Below are positions 27,312 through 36,493 of a DNA stretch of 64,000 nt, piece by piece. The notes below the pieces were generated by a model, which did no database searches, had not been told where the DNA came from, and was given only the letters and a program-made list of their open reading frames with translations. The stretch lies in contig CAYVZU010000001.1 of NCBI GenBank assembly GCA_964455935.1, positions 1-64,000 on the forward strand, read 5' to 3'. The first letter of the stretch is position 1; every line of letters starts with the position of its first letter. This DNA is from CAYVZU01 sp964455935. Lineage in GTDB: Bacteria > Fibrobacterota > CAYVZU01. The position numbers and the translations under genes were made by a program.

Positions 27312-27527
27312 TTATACTTGAAGGTGGCGGATTAGACGATCAACGGTTCGGTAAAAGACTTCGTTATCTTTGCTCTTCCGGTAGTGCGAGAAATCAATCG
27401 TATTATCATCTCTGCTTTGGACAGATTGCCCATTACCGGTAGAAGATTGGATATCTTCCTTGCAAGGGAGATTGAGATCCAAAGAAAGCTGGACAGAAGT
27501 CGCATCTGCATACTTCTTTTTGGCCAT
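27312..27527 (-). CDS. Small protein coupled to dCTP deaminase, clamp-binding motif
   Basis: A 71-residue protein of no family I recognise. ATG at 27527 follows the deaminase stop by a single base, and its ribosome site AAGGGAGG lies in the last codons of the deaminase, so translation is coupled. Residues 13-18 are QLSLDL, which matches the bacterial sliding-clamp-binding hexapeptide consensus (QLxLx[LF]). The centre (about 20-45) is polar and probably disordered, and the end (about 50-71) is a likely helix (VFYRTVDRLIRHLQ). It could be a regulator, an antitoxin-like partner or a replisome tether of the deaminase; none of these is established. Confidence 0.6.
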   Translation of the reverse strand: MAKKKYADATSVQLSLDLNLPCKEDIQSSTGNGQSVQSRDDNTIDFSHYRKSKDNEVFYRTVDRLIRHLQV

Positions 27528-27528
27528 A

Positions 27529-29130
27529 TCAGCCTCCCTTCAATCTCTTCACTATGATACCCTCTAACACGTACATCGATTCCAAAGTGACTTCCGTTTT
27601 CGGCGAAACTTTGGATGCTCTGAGGCCACCCTCTTTTAATCTACGTTTTCTATCGTCCTGGTGGTAAGTAAAGAATTCGAGGTAGCGATTCGGGGATATT
27701 CCGTCGAAGGCAAGTATCCGCACCTTTGTTTCATCACTCTCTTGTTCTGTTATGGAATCAAAATGCAGTTGAACGGCCAAACTCTTTGGAAATGGTTCAA
27801 TGTAGAATATGCTCGTTACCCCAGCAGCTATCAAGTGCCGGGCACAATTATGGCACGGGTATGTTGTGCAATACAAAGATGAACCCTTTATTTTTGAGCC
27901 GCAATTCTCACCGGCAGTAACAAGTGCGAGCATTTCAGCGTGGATTGCACGGGAAAACTCGATTAAGTTCTTGAGCCGTGAATTGAGAATAATATCGATC
28001 AGTTTCTCACTGTTCTCGGGATCCGACAGTTTTGCCCCAATAATTCTTTCTGCAATATCTTTTGCGAGCTTCTGTTTTTCAACCTGGTTATGGCATTTAC
28101 CATTCTCAATATTCATGCACCGCAGGTCTTTTGCGCCTGTGATGTCATTCGAATTAAACTGGTAGAGGTGACCACCGAATTTTGGGACATCGTTCCAACC
28201 GATCGAGATGACGTTGCCATCAACATCAGTCAGACACGCACCAACTTGGCGTGACAGGCAAGCAGAATTTCCCGCCGCCGCTGCCGCCAAATACATTGCA
28301 TTCTCGGCCGTTGTTGGAGTAGTGATTTTCGTGTTGAAAATCAGATGGAGAAATCTGTCAACCTTCTGTTTGAGTTGTTCGTCAGAACCAGAGTCAACGC
28401 GAATGAATAAATCAGCGAGCGGAAAAGTCTTTCGCACCGTTTGACCAAATGGGGCGTCTTCGGGCGGATTTCCATCACCCGCATCTTTTTCAATCAAGGC
28501 ATAGGCTTCCGCTCTGCTCATCCCCTTAGCTATGAGTTCTTGTTCGCGCTTCGAAATTGGGGAAAAGACCCCTATGAAATAGAAAAGGTCCCTGTAAACA
28601 CTCCGGAAGGTCTCTAACTCCTCTTGGTTCTTAATAGAATCGATAAGAAAGCATTTCCTTCGTGTTCTAAACCGGGGTTGCGCATCGGGGGAAGCATCGA
28701 GCTTTTGCTTTTCTTCTGGATCGAGATCATCAATACGACTCCGGGCAATCACCTGAATCCCAAGTTCTGACAAATAGGAAGGCCTATATTTCTTCCGCAT
28801 CTCATCGCCGTGATCTATCAGCAGGCTTAGCCTTTTGAAAGCGGATACATTGTCGACTTTCCCTGGGTCAGTTTTCCTAATATCTTCTGCTATAAATTCG
28901 CTGAGCCGTATAACGACGCACTCATATTCATATTGGGTTTCCAGTGTTTTCTTGAAAGTTTCCGCCACCTTGTGTATTGGTGACCCGATTGGGCCACATA
29001 GGGCAAAAATCAACTCCTCGGTTATCGTATCTTTGATTGTAATATGCTGCTTCCCAGGATTGGTCTTCCCGGAAAGTGCGGCTTGAAGCTGTGAAACACC
29101 CATTTGCGAGATCCCGTATATTTGTTCCAT
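27529..29130 (-). CDS. avcD: Antiphage dCTP deaminase (AvcD type)
   Basis: A 533-residue two-domain protein, matching the length of known antiphage dCTP deaminases. Residues about 39-200 are a P-loop-kinase-like domain with a degenerate nucleotide loop (GPIGSPIHKV, 46-55). The C-terminal half is a zinc cytidine/deoxycytidylate deaminase: HAE at about 397-399 (zinc ligand and catalytic Glu) and PCHNC at about 424-428. Known members deaminate dCTP/dCMP on phage infection and drain the nucleotide pool; in Vibrio an RNA (AvcI) holds the enzyme inactive. I chose ATG at 29130; an upstream TTG (29148) and a downstream ATG (29103) are alternatives. The gene is divergent from hsdR and followed by the 71-residue gene. 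Confidence 0.88.
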   Translation of the reverse strand: MEQIYGISQMGVSQLQAALSGKTNPGKQHITIKDTITEELIFALCGPIGSPIHKVAETFKKTLETQYEYECVVIRLSEFIAEDIRKTDPGKVDNVSAFKRLSLLIDHGDEMRKKYRPSYLSELGIQVIARSRIDDLDPEEKQKLDASPDAQPRFRTRRKCFLIDSIKNQEELETFRSVYRDLFYFIGVFSPISKREQELIAKGMSRAEAYALIEKDAGDGNPPEDAPFGQTVRKTFPLADLFIRVDSGSDEQLKQKVDRFLHLIFNTKITTPTTAENAMYLAAAAAGNSACLSRQVGACLTDVDGNVISIGWNDVPKFGGHLYQFNSNDITGAKDLRCMNIENGKCHNQVEKQKLAKDIAERIIGAKLSDPENSEKLIDIILNSRLKNLIEFSRAIHAEMLALVTAGENCGSKIKGSSLYCTTYPCHNCARHLIAAGVTSIFYIEPFPKSLAVQLHFDSITEQESDETKVRILAFDGISPNRYLEFFTYHQDDRKRRLKEGGLRASKVSPKTEVTLESMYVLEGIIVKRLKGG

Positions 29131-29348
29131 GCGCAATATAATCTCCAATGCTGGTTTCTTGAAACTACTTCCATAAATTCGTTAATGACATCCCGGGTAT
29201 GCCCCGAGCTCGCCGCGGTTCCCACAAACCTGCCCTATTCCGTAGTCATTGATTGGAGTCCTCCTACCCACATAGGACGTTACAAATCTATCTTTGATAA
29301 TATGGCCTTTCTCGCCCACCACAGCCCCTTTCTTCCCAAGATCCAGGC
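29131..29348. promoter_or_regulatory. Divergent region, dCTP deaminase / hsdR
   Basis: 218 bases from which both transcripts of the defence island must start. On the plus strand TTGATAATAT near 29297-29306 is a plausible -10 region for hsdR. GTCCT and AGGAC arms at about 29258-29278 form a short inverted repeat. By analogy with Vibrio, an inhibitory RNA of the deaminase could be encoded here, but I see no sequence that proves it. Confidence 0.35.
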
Positions 29349-31811
29349 ATGAACAAGAAAGATCTCAGCGAAGCTGACATCTGCTCCAAATTCATCTCTC
29401 CGGCCATTGTTGAAGCTGGGTGGGATGAGGCAACCCAGATTCGAAGAGAGGTGGGGTTTACCAAAGGCCGCATAATCGTGCGGGGTAAGCTCGTTACCAG
29501 GGGTAAGGCAAAGCGGGCAGACTACGTTCTTCATTACCAGCACCTGCCAATCGCAGTTATTGAGGCAAAAGACAACAATCATGCGGTTGGTGACGGCATG
29601 CAGCAGGCGTTGGAATATGCCTCCGCGCTGCGTGTTCCCTTCGTATTCTCGTCTAACGGGGATGGCTTTGTCTTTCACGATTGCACCGGATCGAGTGCCC
29701 AACTTGAGTCCACGCTGGCCCTTAATGACTTTCCACCTCCTTCGGCCTTATGGGAGAAATACCGCACATGGAAAGGCCTGGCGCCAGAGCAGGAGAAGCT
29801 CGTCCTACAGCCCTATTACGAAGATGGCACCGGAAAAGAACCACGCTATTACCAGCAGAATGCAATAAATGCTGCTGTTGAGGCCATGGCCAAGGAGCAG
29901 AATCGCATCCTGCTGGTTATGGCCACGGGCACCGGCAAAACCTATACGGCCTTCCAGATTATCTGGCGCATGTGGAAAGCCGGTCTCAAAAAGCGCATTC
30001 TCTTCTTGGCGGATCGCAATGTATTGGTCGATCAAACCATGGTAAACGATTTCCGGCCATTTGGGCCGGCCATGGCCAAACTGAGTGCTAAGAGCAAAAC
30101 CATAGAACGTGACGACGGCACAAAAACAGAACTCACAACCGCCCTCGACAAACATCGACGAATCGACACCGCCTATGAAATCTACCTTGGGCTTTATCAG
30201 GCAATTACAGGTCCGGAAGAGAGGCAGAAACTCTTTCGTGAGTTTTCGCCGGGTTTCTTCGACCTCATCGTAATTGATGAGTGTCACCGCGGCAGCGCAG
30301 CGGCAGATTCGGCATGGCGGGAGATCCTGGACCACTTTGGCGCGGCGACCCAAATTGGTCTTACCGCGACACCCAAGGAGACAGAATACGTTTCCAACAT
30401 CAACTACTTCGGAAAGCCGGTTTACACCTATTCGCTCAAACAGGGAATCCGGGATGGCTTCCTTGCCCCATACAAAGTTATCAAGGTGCATTTGGATGTG
30501 GATGTGGAAGGCTATCGGCCTCCACGCGGCGAACTTGATCTGTATGGGTATGAAATCGAGGATAGGATTTTTGGCCAGAAGGACTTTGACAAGAACTTGG
30601 TTATCGATGAGCGGACCAAACGTGTGGCCAAATGGATTTCGGACTTTCTCAAGCAAAGCGGAGATCGATTTCAAAAGACTATTGTGTTTTGCGTGGATAC
30701 CGAACACGCAGCCCGCATGCGACAGGCCCTCGTAAACGAGAATTCCGACATAGCCCGGAAGAACCCCCGATATGTTATGCGCATCACTGGCGATGATAAT
30801 GAGGGATCCGCCCAGATCGGCAACTTCATTGACCCGGAATCGAAATTCCCCACCATTGTAACCACTTCCCGCCTGCTTTCGACCGGAGTGGATGTTCAAA
30901 CCTGCCGCCTAATTGTCCTTGAGCGCGAAGTGGGATCTATGACCGAATTCAAGCAGATTGTTGGGCGTGGAACGCGAGTGCATGAAGACACAAAGAAATA
31001 CTACTTCACGCTGGTCGATCTTCGCAAAGCCACGAATCATTTTGCCGACCCGGAATTTGATGGCGAACCGGTACAGATTTACACGGCGGGCGAAAGGGAT
31101 CCTGTCACTCCGCCAGATAATGTGCCGCCATTAAGCGAAGAGGATGGAGACCCTATTCCACCTGAACCGGGGAAAGAGGAAACCGTGGTTGACGGTTACC
31201 CAATAACCACCGATTCCGGATCGTCCGCAATTGGAGCACCGCCGTCCAAGTATTACATAAAGGGCAACCCCGTTAGAGTGTTAACCGAGCGAGTTGAGTA
31301 TATTGACGAAAACGGCAAATTGATTACCGAGTCGCTACGAGACTATTCCCGGAAAACCATTCGCAAGCGCTACGCCAGCCTGGATAGATTCCTGGTCCGC
31401 TGGCAAGCTGCGGAGCGCAAGGATGCAATCATTGAAGAGCTGGCCGAAGAGGGATTGCTGCTCGACCCCCTGTTGGAGGAGGTTGGCAAAGACCTCGATC
31501 CGTTCGACCTGATCTGCCATATCGCTTTTGACCAGCCCCCGCTTACTCGGCACGAACGCGCCGAGAAGGTGCGCAGGCGCGACGTGTTTACGAAGTATGG
31601 CCCGCAGGCCCGCGCCGTACTCGAAGCCCTACTCGCGAAATACGAGGATGGGGGTGTAGTCGCAGGCATGGATAATCCCAAGATTCTGGAAATTCCTCCA
31701 TTTAGCAAGATGGGTATGCCACTCCAGCTCATAAGGCAATTCGGAACCCGTGGCGATTTTGAACGTGCTGTTCATGAACTTCAAACCAGTCTCTACCAGG
31801 AAGCCGCCTAA
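29349..31811 (+). CDS. hsdR: Type I restriction enzyme, R subunit
   Basis: An 820-residue HsdR of the EcoEI-like type. The N-terminal nuclease has the PD-(D/E)xK pattern ADYVLHY...AVIEAKD (about 58-76). The SF2 motor has Walker A MATGTGKTY (about 192-200), DECH (about 310-313), TATPKE and GRGTRVHED (about 539). The C-terminal part (about 640-820) binds the methylase core. It cuts unmodified DNA after translocation, as part of the R2M2S complex. All core motifs look intact. hsdM starts 3 nt after its stop. Confidence 0.95.
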   Translation: MNKKDLSEADICSKFISPAIVEAGWDEATQIRREVGFTKGRIIVRGKLVTRGKAKRADYVLHYQHLPIAVIEAKDNNHAVGDGMQQALEYASALRVPFVFSSNGDGFVFHDCTGSSAQLESTLALNDFPPPSALWEKYRTWKGLAPEQEKLVLQPYYEDGTGKEPRYYQQNAINAAVEAMAKEQNRILLVMATGTGKTYTAFQIIWRMWKAGLKKRILFLADRNVLVDQTMVNDFRPFGPAMAKLSAKSKTIERDDGTKTELTTALDKHRRIDTAYEIYLGLYQAITGPEERQKLFREFSPGFFDLIVIDECHRGSAAADSAWREILDHFGAATQIGLTATPKETEYVSNINYFGKPVYTYSLKQGIRDGFLAPYKVIKVHLDVDVEGYRPPRGELDLYGYEIEDRIFGQKDFDKNLVIDERTKRVAKWISDFLKQSGDRFQKTIVFCVDTEHAARMRQALVNENSDIARKNPRYVMRITGDDNEGSAQIGNFIDPESKFPTIVTTSRLLSTGVDVQTCRLIVLEREVGSMTEFKQIVGRGTRVHEDTKKYYFTLVDLRKATNHFADPEFDGEPVQIYTAGERDPVTPPDNVPPLSEEDGDPIPPEPGKEETVVDGYPITTDSGSSAIGAPPSKYYIKGNPVRVLTERVEYIDENGKLITESLRDYSRKTIRKRYASLDRFLVRWQAAERKDAIIEELAEEGLLLDPLLEEVGKDLDPFDLICHIAFDQPPLTRHERAEKVRRRDVFTKYGPQARAVLEALLAKYEDGGVVAGMDNPKILEIPPFSKMGMPLQLIRQFGTRGDFERAVHELQTSLYQEAA

Positions 31812-31814
31812 ACT

Positions 31815-33272
31815 ATGTCGATAAGAAACACTGTCAAGTCCATACAAGACATAATGTGGAAGGATGCGGGCGTCGATGGCGATGCTCAGCGCCTTTCCCA
31901 GCTCTGCTGGATGTTTTTCCTCAAAATCATTGACGACCAAGACAAGCAGCTTGAAGTCATGCAGGACGATTACCGTTCGCCCATCCCCAAGGCCCTCCAG
32001 TGGCGCACTTGGGCCGCGAATCCCGAAGGCATCACGGGTGACGAGCTGCTTGCCTTCATCAACACCGAGTTATTTCCCAAACTCAAGGAACTTCCGGTTA
32101 CCGGCGCCAATGCGAATCGCCGGCGAGTCGTGCGCGAGGTGTTTGCGGATGCTTACAACTACATGAAGTCCGGCCAGCTCGCACGGCAGGTCATTAACAA
32201 GATTAACGAGGTAGACTTTAACGATCTGGCAGAACGAAAGCATTTTGGCGACATTTATGAACAGCTGCTAAACGACCTGCAAGCTGCGGGGAACGCCGGC
32301 GAGTTCTACACGCCCCGTGCTGTTACGGCATTTATGGTAGATCGCATCGACCCCAGGCCTGGCGAAACCCTCCTGGATCCTGCCTGCGGCACCGGTGGAT
32401 TCCTCACCTGCGCAATTCGCCACATGCGCGAGCGTTACGTAAAGAAGGTGAAGGACGAACAGAAGATGCAGGCAGCCCTGCAAGCGGTGGAAAAAAAGCA
32501 ACTCCCGCACATGCTTTGCATTACCAACATGCTCTTGCACGGCATAGAAGACCCAAGCTTTGTGCGGCACGACAACACGTTGGCACGGCCTTACACGAGC
32601 TACAATAATGCCGACCGCGTGGATATTATCCTCACGAATCCGCCCTTCGGGGGCCGCGAGGAAGATGGCATTGAATCCAATTTTCCAGCTCATTTTCGCA
32701 CAAAGGAAACCGCCGATTTATTTTTGGCACTATTTATTCGCCTGCTCAAGGCTGGCGGCCGGGCCGCAGTAGTACTGCCTGATGGCTCCCTTTTTGGCGA
32801 GGGCGTAAAGACCAGGCTCAAGGAACACTTGCTGGACGAATGCAACCTGCACACCATTGTGCGCCTGCCGAACAGTACGTTCAAACCTTATGCGTCTATC
32901 GGCACCAACCTCCTCTTCTTCGAAAAGGGCGAATCGACAAAGGAGATCTGGTTCTACGAACACCGCGTGCCAAAAGACCAAAAGGCCTATTCCATGACCA
33001 AGCCCATCCGCTTCGAGCATTTCCAAAGCTGTATCGATTGGTGGGGTGGTGCGGAACGCAAAGATCGCCAGGAAACGGAGTACGCCTGGAAGGTGAGTCT
33101 CGATGAAGTCAAAACGCGAGGCTACAATCTTGACTTCAAGAATCCGCACGAGGTTGCCCATGTCCGCGGTAACCCTCAGGAACTCCTTGCCAAGCTGGAC
33201 CAGGCCGAACAGCAGGCCGCCACTCTCCGCGATAAACTCAAAGCAATTCTTGCAGAAGCCCTGCTGCGATGA
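31815..33272 (+). CDS. hsdM: Type I restriction-modification, M subunit (N6-adenine methyltransferase)
   Basis: A 485-residue HsdM. The N-terminal helical domain (about 1-120) starts RNTVKSIQDIMWKDAG. The SAM site DPACGTGGF is at about 188-196 and the catalytic NPPFGG at about 275-280 (N6-adenine class). It methylates the recognition site chosen by HsdS. It sits 3 nt after hsdR and overlaps hsdS by 4 nt, so the subunits are co-translated. Confidence 0.96.
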   Translation: MSIRNTVKSIQDIMWKDAGVDGDAQRLSQLCWMFFLKIIDDQDKQLEVMQDDYRSPIPKALQWRTWAANPEGITGDELLAFINTELFPKLKELPVTGANANRRRVVREVFADAYNYMKSGQLARQVINKINEVDFNDLAERKHFGDIYEQLLNDLQAAGNAGEFYTPRAVTAFMVDRIDPRPGETLLDPACGTGGFLTCAIRHMRERYVKKVKDEQKMQAALQAVEKKQLPHMLCITNMLLHGIEDPSFVRHDNTLARPYTSYNNADRVDIILTNPPFGGREEDGIESNFPAHFRTKETADLFLALFIRLLKAGGRAAVVLPDGSLFGEGVKTRLKEHLLDECNLHTIVRLPNSTFKPYASIGTNLLFFEKGESTKEIWFYEHRVPKDQKAYSMTKPIRFEHFQSCIDWWGGAERKDRQETEYAWKVSLDEVKTRGYNLDFKNPHEVAHVRGNPQELLAKLDQAEQQAATLRDKLKAILAEALLR

Positions 33273-35008
33273 ATCCCAATCGTCTGTTGGAGCTCTTTGA
33301 TCGCATTTCCGAAGCGCCTGATGCCAGTATGCGCCTACGGCAGTTCATTTTGGACTTGGCCGTACAGGGAAAGCTTGTGGAGCAAGACCCCGTCGATAAG
33401 CCCGCATCCGAGCTCGTGAAAGCAATACAGACCGAAAAGGAAGAATCCGCAAGGGCAGGGGAAATCAAGAGGGTGGAAACCTTTGATTCAGTAAATGCTG
33501 ACGAAATTCCATTCCCCATTCCCGCTGGTTGGAAAGCTGTCCGCATGGGTTGGCTCGCACGAAAACTGGGCGCAGGTAGCACGCCACTTGGTGGCAAGAC
33601 GGTCTATCAAAACGAAGGCGTGCCTTTTTTGCGATCACAGAACGTCCACAACAACGGTTTGTGGCTCAACGATGTTGCCTTTATCGCCCGCGCCATTCAC
33701 GAGCGTATGGCAGGTACCCATGTTAGACCAGATGATGTTCTGCTCAATATTACAGGAGCATCCATTGGAAGGTGTGCTCTCGTGCCGATTGATTTTAAGG
33801 AGGGCAACGTATCTCAACACGTGGCAATTATCCGGCTTTTCCTTCCCGACATTCGAGAGTTCATCCATTTGTCCCTGATTTCACCTTTCTTCCAGAAGGT
33901 AATTGACGATGTCCAGGTTGGCGTTTCGCGGGAGGGCCTTAGTATGCAACGGCTCCGTCTTTTTCCGATGCTGCTTCCCCCTCTCGCGGAACAGCGACGC
34001 ATTGTTGCGCGAGTGAATGAACTGATGGACCTGTGCGATCAACTGGAAAAGGCAAAGGCAGGGCGTGAGGAAACCCGGGATCTGCTCGCGGTAGCGTCCC
34101 TCTGCCGCCTGGACCAGCCTGCCGACACGCCGGAAGCATTTTGCGAACGGGCTCGCTTCTACTTCAACCACCTTCCGCGCCTTACAACCAAAGCCGTGCA
34201 CATTAAACAACTGCGCCAGACCATTCTCAATCTTGCCGTACGCGGGAAACTTGTACACCAGGATTCCAGTGATGAACCGGTACCGGAACTCCTCAAGCGA
34301 ATACAGACCGAGAAGGAACGACTATCCCTGATAGGGGAACTCCTCAAAGAGGAACCGATTGTTCCTATCCAAGCCGATGCAGCACCGGTTGAGACACCCA
34401 ATAGCTGGGCATGGGTAAGACTTGGCGCGCTTGCGAAAGTAATTACCAAGGGATCCTCACCGAAATGGCAGGGCATTCAGTACGTGGAAAAAGGCCAAGG
34501 GATTCTTTTTGTTACCAGCGAGAATGTAGGTAACTACCACATGCGGAAGATGAACGAGCTGAAATATGTGGAGAAACGATTCAACGAGATCGAACCTCGC
34601 TCAATTCTTGAATTTGGAGATGTTTTGATGAACCTTGTTGGGGCATCAATCGGGCGCACTGCAATCTACGATTTGCAGGATGAAGCCAACATAAATCAGG
34701 CGGTGGCCCTAATTCGTCTTGTAAATACTGGCCTCTGCAAAGAATTCCTCCTCCACTACCTGAATAGTTCTGCTGCTGTGCACCTCATGGTGAAGTCGCA
34801 GGTCATAACAGCACAGCCAAACATCAGTCTGACCGACGTAAGACAATTTCCTGTACCGCTTCCACCTCTTTCCGAACAATATCGCATTGCCGCCAAAGTG
34901 GATGAACTTATGGTTCTGTGCGACCAAATAGAAACTCAACTTGCCGACACAGAGGGGGACAGCCGTTCTTTGCTTGAGGCCGTGCTGCAAGAGGCTCTGG
35001 TCCCTTGA
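33269..35008 (+). CDS. hsdS: Type I restriction-modification, S subunit
   Basis: A 579-residue specificity subunit made of two similar halves. Each half has a lead segment (FILDLAVQGKLV at about 25; TILNLAVRGKLV at about 318), a target-recognition domain (about 85-235 and 370-525), and a conserved helix (PPLAEQRRIVARVNELMDLC at about 240; PPLSEQYRIAAKVDELMVLC at about 535). The two recognition domains differ, giving a bipartite asymmetric site that cannot be predicted here. The frame is intact, with no sign of inversion repeats or a second S gene. Confidence 0.94.
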   Translation: MNPNRLLELFDRISEAPDASMRLRQFILDLAVQGKLVEQDPVDKPASELVKAIQTEKEESARAGEIKRVETFDSVNADEIPFPIPAGWKAVRMGWLARKLGAGSTPLGGKTVYQNEGVPFLRSQNVHNNGLWLNDVAFIARAIHERMAGTHVRPDDVLLNITGASIGRCALVPIDFKEGNVSQHVAIIRLFLPDIREFIHLSLISPFFQKVIDDVQVGVSREGLSMQRLRLFPMLLPPLAEQRRIVARVNELMDLCDQLEKAKAGREETRDLLAVASLCRLDQPADTPEAFCERARFYFNHLPRLTTKAVHIKQLRQTILNLAVRGKLVHQDSSDEPVPELLKRIQTEKERLSLIGELLKEEPIVPIQADAAPVETPNSWAWVRLGALAKVITKGSSPKWQGIQYVEKGQGILFVTSENVGNYHMRKMNELKYVEKRFNEIEPRSILEFGDVLMNLVGASIGRTAIYDLQDEANINQAVALIRLVNTGLCKEFLLHYLNSSAAVHLMVKSQVITAQPNISLTDVRQFPVPLPPLSEQYRIAAKVDELMVLCDQIETQLADTEGDSRSLLEAVLQEALVP

Positions 35009-35035
35009 ATTGGACGTTTCGAAGATACTAATTTG

Positions 35036-35054
35036 ATACACGCATTACGTGTAT
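35036..35054. promoter_or_regulatory. Palindromic operator of the higBA-like pair
   Basis: A perfect 7-bp inverted repeat, ATACACG (35036-35042) and CGTGTAT (35048-35054), with a 5-nt centre. It lies 7 bases before the toxin start and overlaps a -35-like TTGATA (35033-35038). Operators of this kind are bound by HigA-type antitoxins to repress their own operon. The exact -10 box is unclear (TATTAT at 35052 or TATATT at 35055). Confidence 0.6.
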
Positions 35055-35061
35055 TATATTT

Positions 35062-35421
35062 ATGGATATAACCTTCATCAATAATAGGCTTAGAAAGGAG
35101 TTCAATGATAGAAAGGAGCTCCTTCGTAATCGGGGAAAAGACCAATCAAAGAAAATTTTGATGCGCATGAGTCAAATCAGTGCCGCACCCAATCTTCAAT
35201 GTTTGCGCCCGCCAACCCCTGGCGGCTTTCACGAGCTTACCTGCGACAAAGACGGATGGATTACCTGCGATTTGGATGGCAAATGGCGGCTCGTTTTCGA
35301 ACCCGACCACAACCCCATCCCCGAGCAGGATGCGGGGGGGTTGGACTGGAACAAGGTGACCGCCGTAAGAATCCGGGGAGTAGTGGACCCACATGATAAA
35401 AAGCACAAAAAACCAGTTTAG
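35062..35421 (+). CDS. higB: HigB-like toxin (RelE superfamily)
   Basis: A 119-residue protein of the HigB/RelE killer family. Such toxins cut mRNA at the ribosome. Family pattern: ITFINNRLRKEFND, KILMRMSQISAAPNLQCL, FHELTCDKDGWITCDL, WRLVFEPDHNP and TAVRIRGVVDPH. The toxin comes first, as in HigBA systems, and overlaps the antitoxin by 29 nt. It lies 53 nt after hsdS with its own palindromic operator, so it may be expressed apart from the restriction operon. Confidence 0.9.
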   Translation: MDITFINNRLRKEFNDRKELLRNRGKDQSKKILMRMSQISAAPNLQCLRPPTPGGFHELTCDKDGWITCDLDGKWRLVFEPDHNPIPEQDAGGLDWNKVTAVRIRGVVDPHDKKHKKPV

Positions 35422-36493
35422 CCCGAACTATGCCGTGCCGCCTGGCACTATTCTTCAAGAATGGCTTGACGAAAACAAGCTTACACAGGTGGAATTGGCC
35501 GATCGAATGGGACGCACCAAGAAGACAATACACGAGATCATCAAGGGAACTGCACCAATAACGGCAGAGACGTCGCTGCAATTAGAGAAGGTAACAGGGG
35601 TAAATGCGTGTTTATGGAATAGCATGGAGGTGAAATACCGTGAATTTCGCGCCCGCGAGGTAGACCAGGAATCCCTCAAGGCTGCGGTGGGCAGACTACG
35701 CCGATTCTCTTATAAGGAAATGGCTAAGCGTGGCTGGGTTCCCGATGTGACCGATCAGCTCGAACGCGTTCAGAACCTTTTGCGGTTTTTCGGCGTAGCA
35801 GGATTCGATCAATGGCAACAGACTTACACGGAGCTTGCCGGTGCTGCACGAGAATCGTCCACCTACAGAAGCGAGTTGGAGGACCTTAGCGCCTGGTTAC
35901 GCCACGGTGAGATTCAAGCAGCGAAGATCAAATGCGAGCCATACAGCGAACAGAAGTTCTGCGATGCGCTTTGTAAGATCCGGAAACTGACAGCAGAAGC
36001 CATAGAACGCCAGAATGCAGAATTGCCTGCTTTGTGCGCGAGCGCCGGTGTTGCGCACGTAATGGTATCCGAGCTTCCCAAAACGCATGTGAGCGGATTT
36101 ACGCGGTGGCTCTCATCGGAAAAAGCCCTGATTCAGCAAAGTTTGCGGCATAAACGCGATGATCACCTTTGGTTTACTTTCTTTCATGAGGCGGCCCATA
36201 TCCTTCTACATGGCAAAAAGGAGCGTTTTCTTGAATTTCAAGGCCGCAGTGACCCTAAGGAGGATGAGGCAAATAAATGGGCCAGGGACTTCCTCGTCCC
36301 ACCTTCGGATTGGGAGAGTTTCATGCGGAGGTACAAAATGCATTCTTCGGATGCAACGGTTGTGGGCTTTGCAAAAGAGCAAGGGATTGCGCCTGGGATA
36401 GTGGCGGGCCGCATTCAACGGGAAACCAAAAATTACGCTATACACCATACAGTTTATACTAAACTGAGATTGGTTGCCAAGAAAGGTAAGTGA
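35393..36493 (+). CDS. higA: HigA antitoxin fused to ImmA/IrrE metallopeptidase domain
   Basis: A 366-residue protein. Residues about 15-80 form an XRE/HigA helix-turn-helix (PGTILQEWLDENKLTQVELADRMG). The middle is helical. Residues about 225-300 carry an ImmA/IrrE zinc peptidase motif (HEAAHILLHG, HExxH) followed by EANKWARDFLVP. The normal HigA is only about 100 residues; this long form is a known variant. It should neutralise the toxin, repress the operon and possibly cleave a regulator, so release could be protease-linked. Confidence 0.9.
   Translation: MIKSTKNQFSPNYAVPPGTILQEWLDENKLTQVELADRMGRTKKTIHEIIKGTAPITAETSLQLEKVTGVNACLWNSMEVKYREFRAREVDQESLKAAVGRLRRFSYKEMAKRGWVPDVTDQLERVQNLLRFFGVAGFDQWQQTYTELAGAARESSTYRSELEDLSAWLRHGEIQAAKIKCEPYSEQKFCDALCKIRKLTAEAIERQNAELPALCASAGVAHVMVSELPKTHVSGFTRWLSSEKALIQQSLRHKRDDHLWFTFFHEAAHILLHGKKERFLEFQGRSDPKEDEANKWARDFLVPPSDWESFMRRYKMHSSDATVVGFAKEQGIAPGIVAGRIQRETKNYAIHHTVYTKLRLVAKKGK

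Noticed and set aside
27147..27335. 62-codon plus frame before the island
   Set aside because: No ribosome site, no recognisable family, and it overlaps the 3' end of the small deaminase partner gene.
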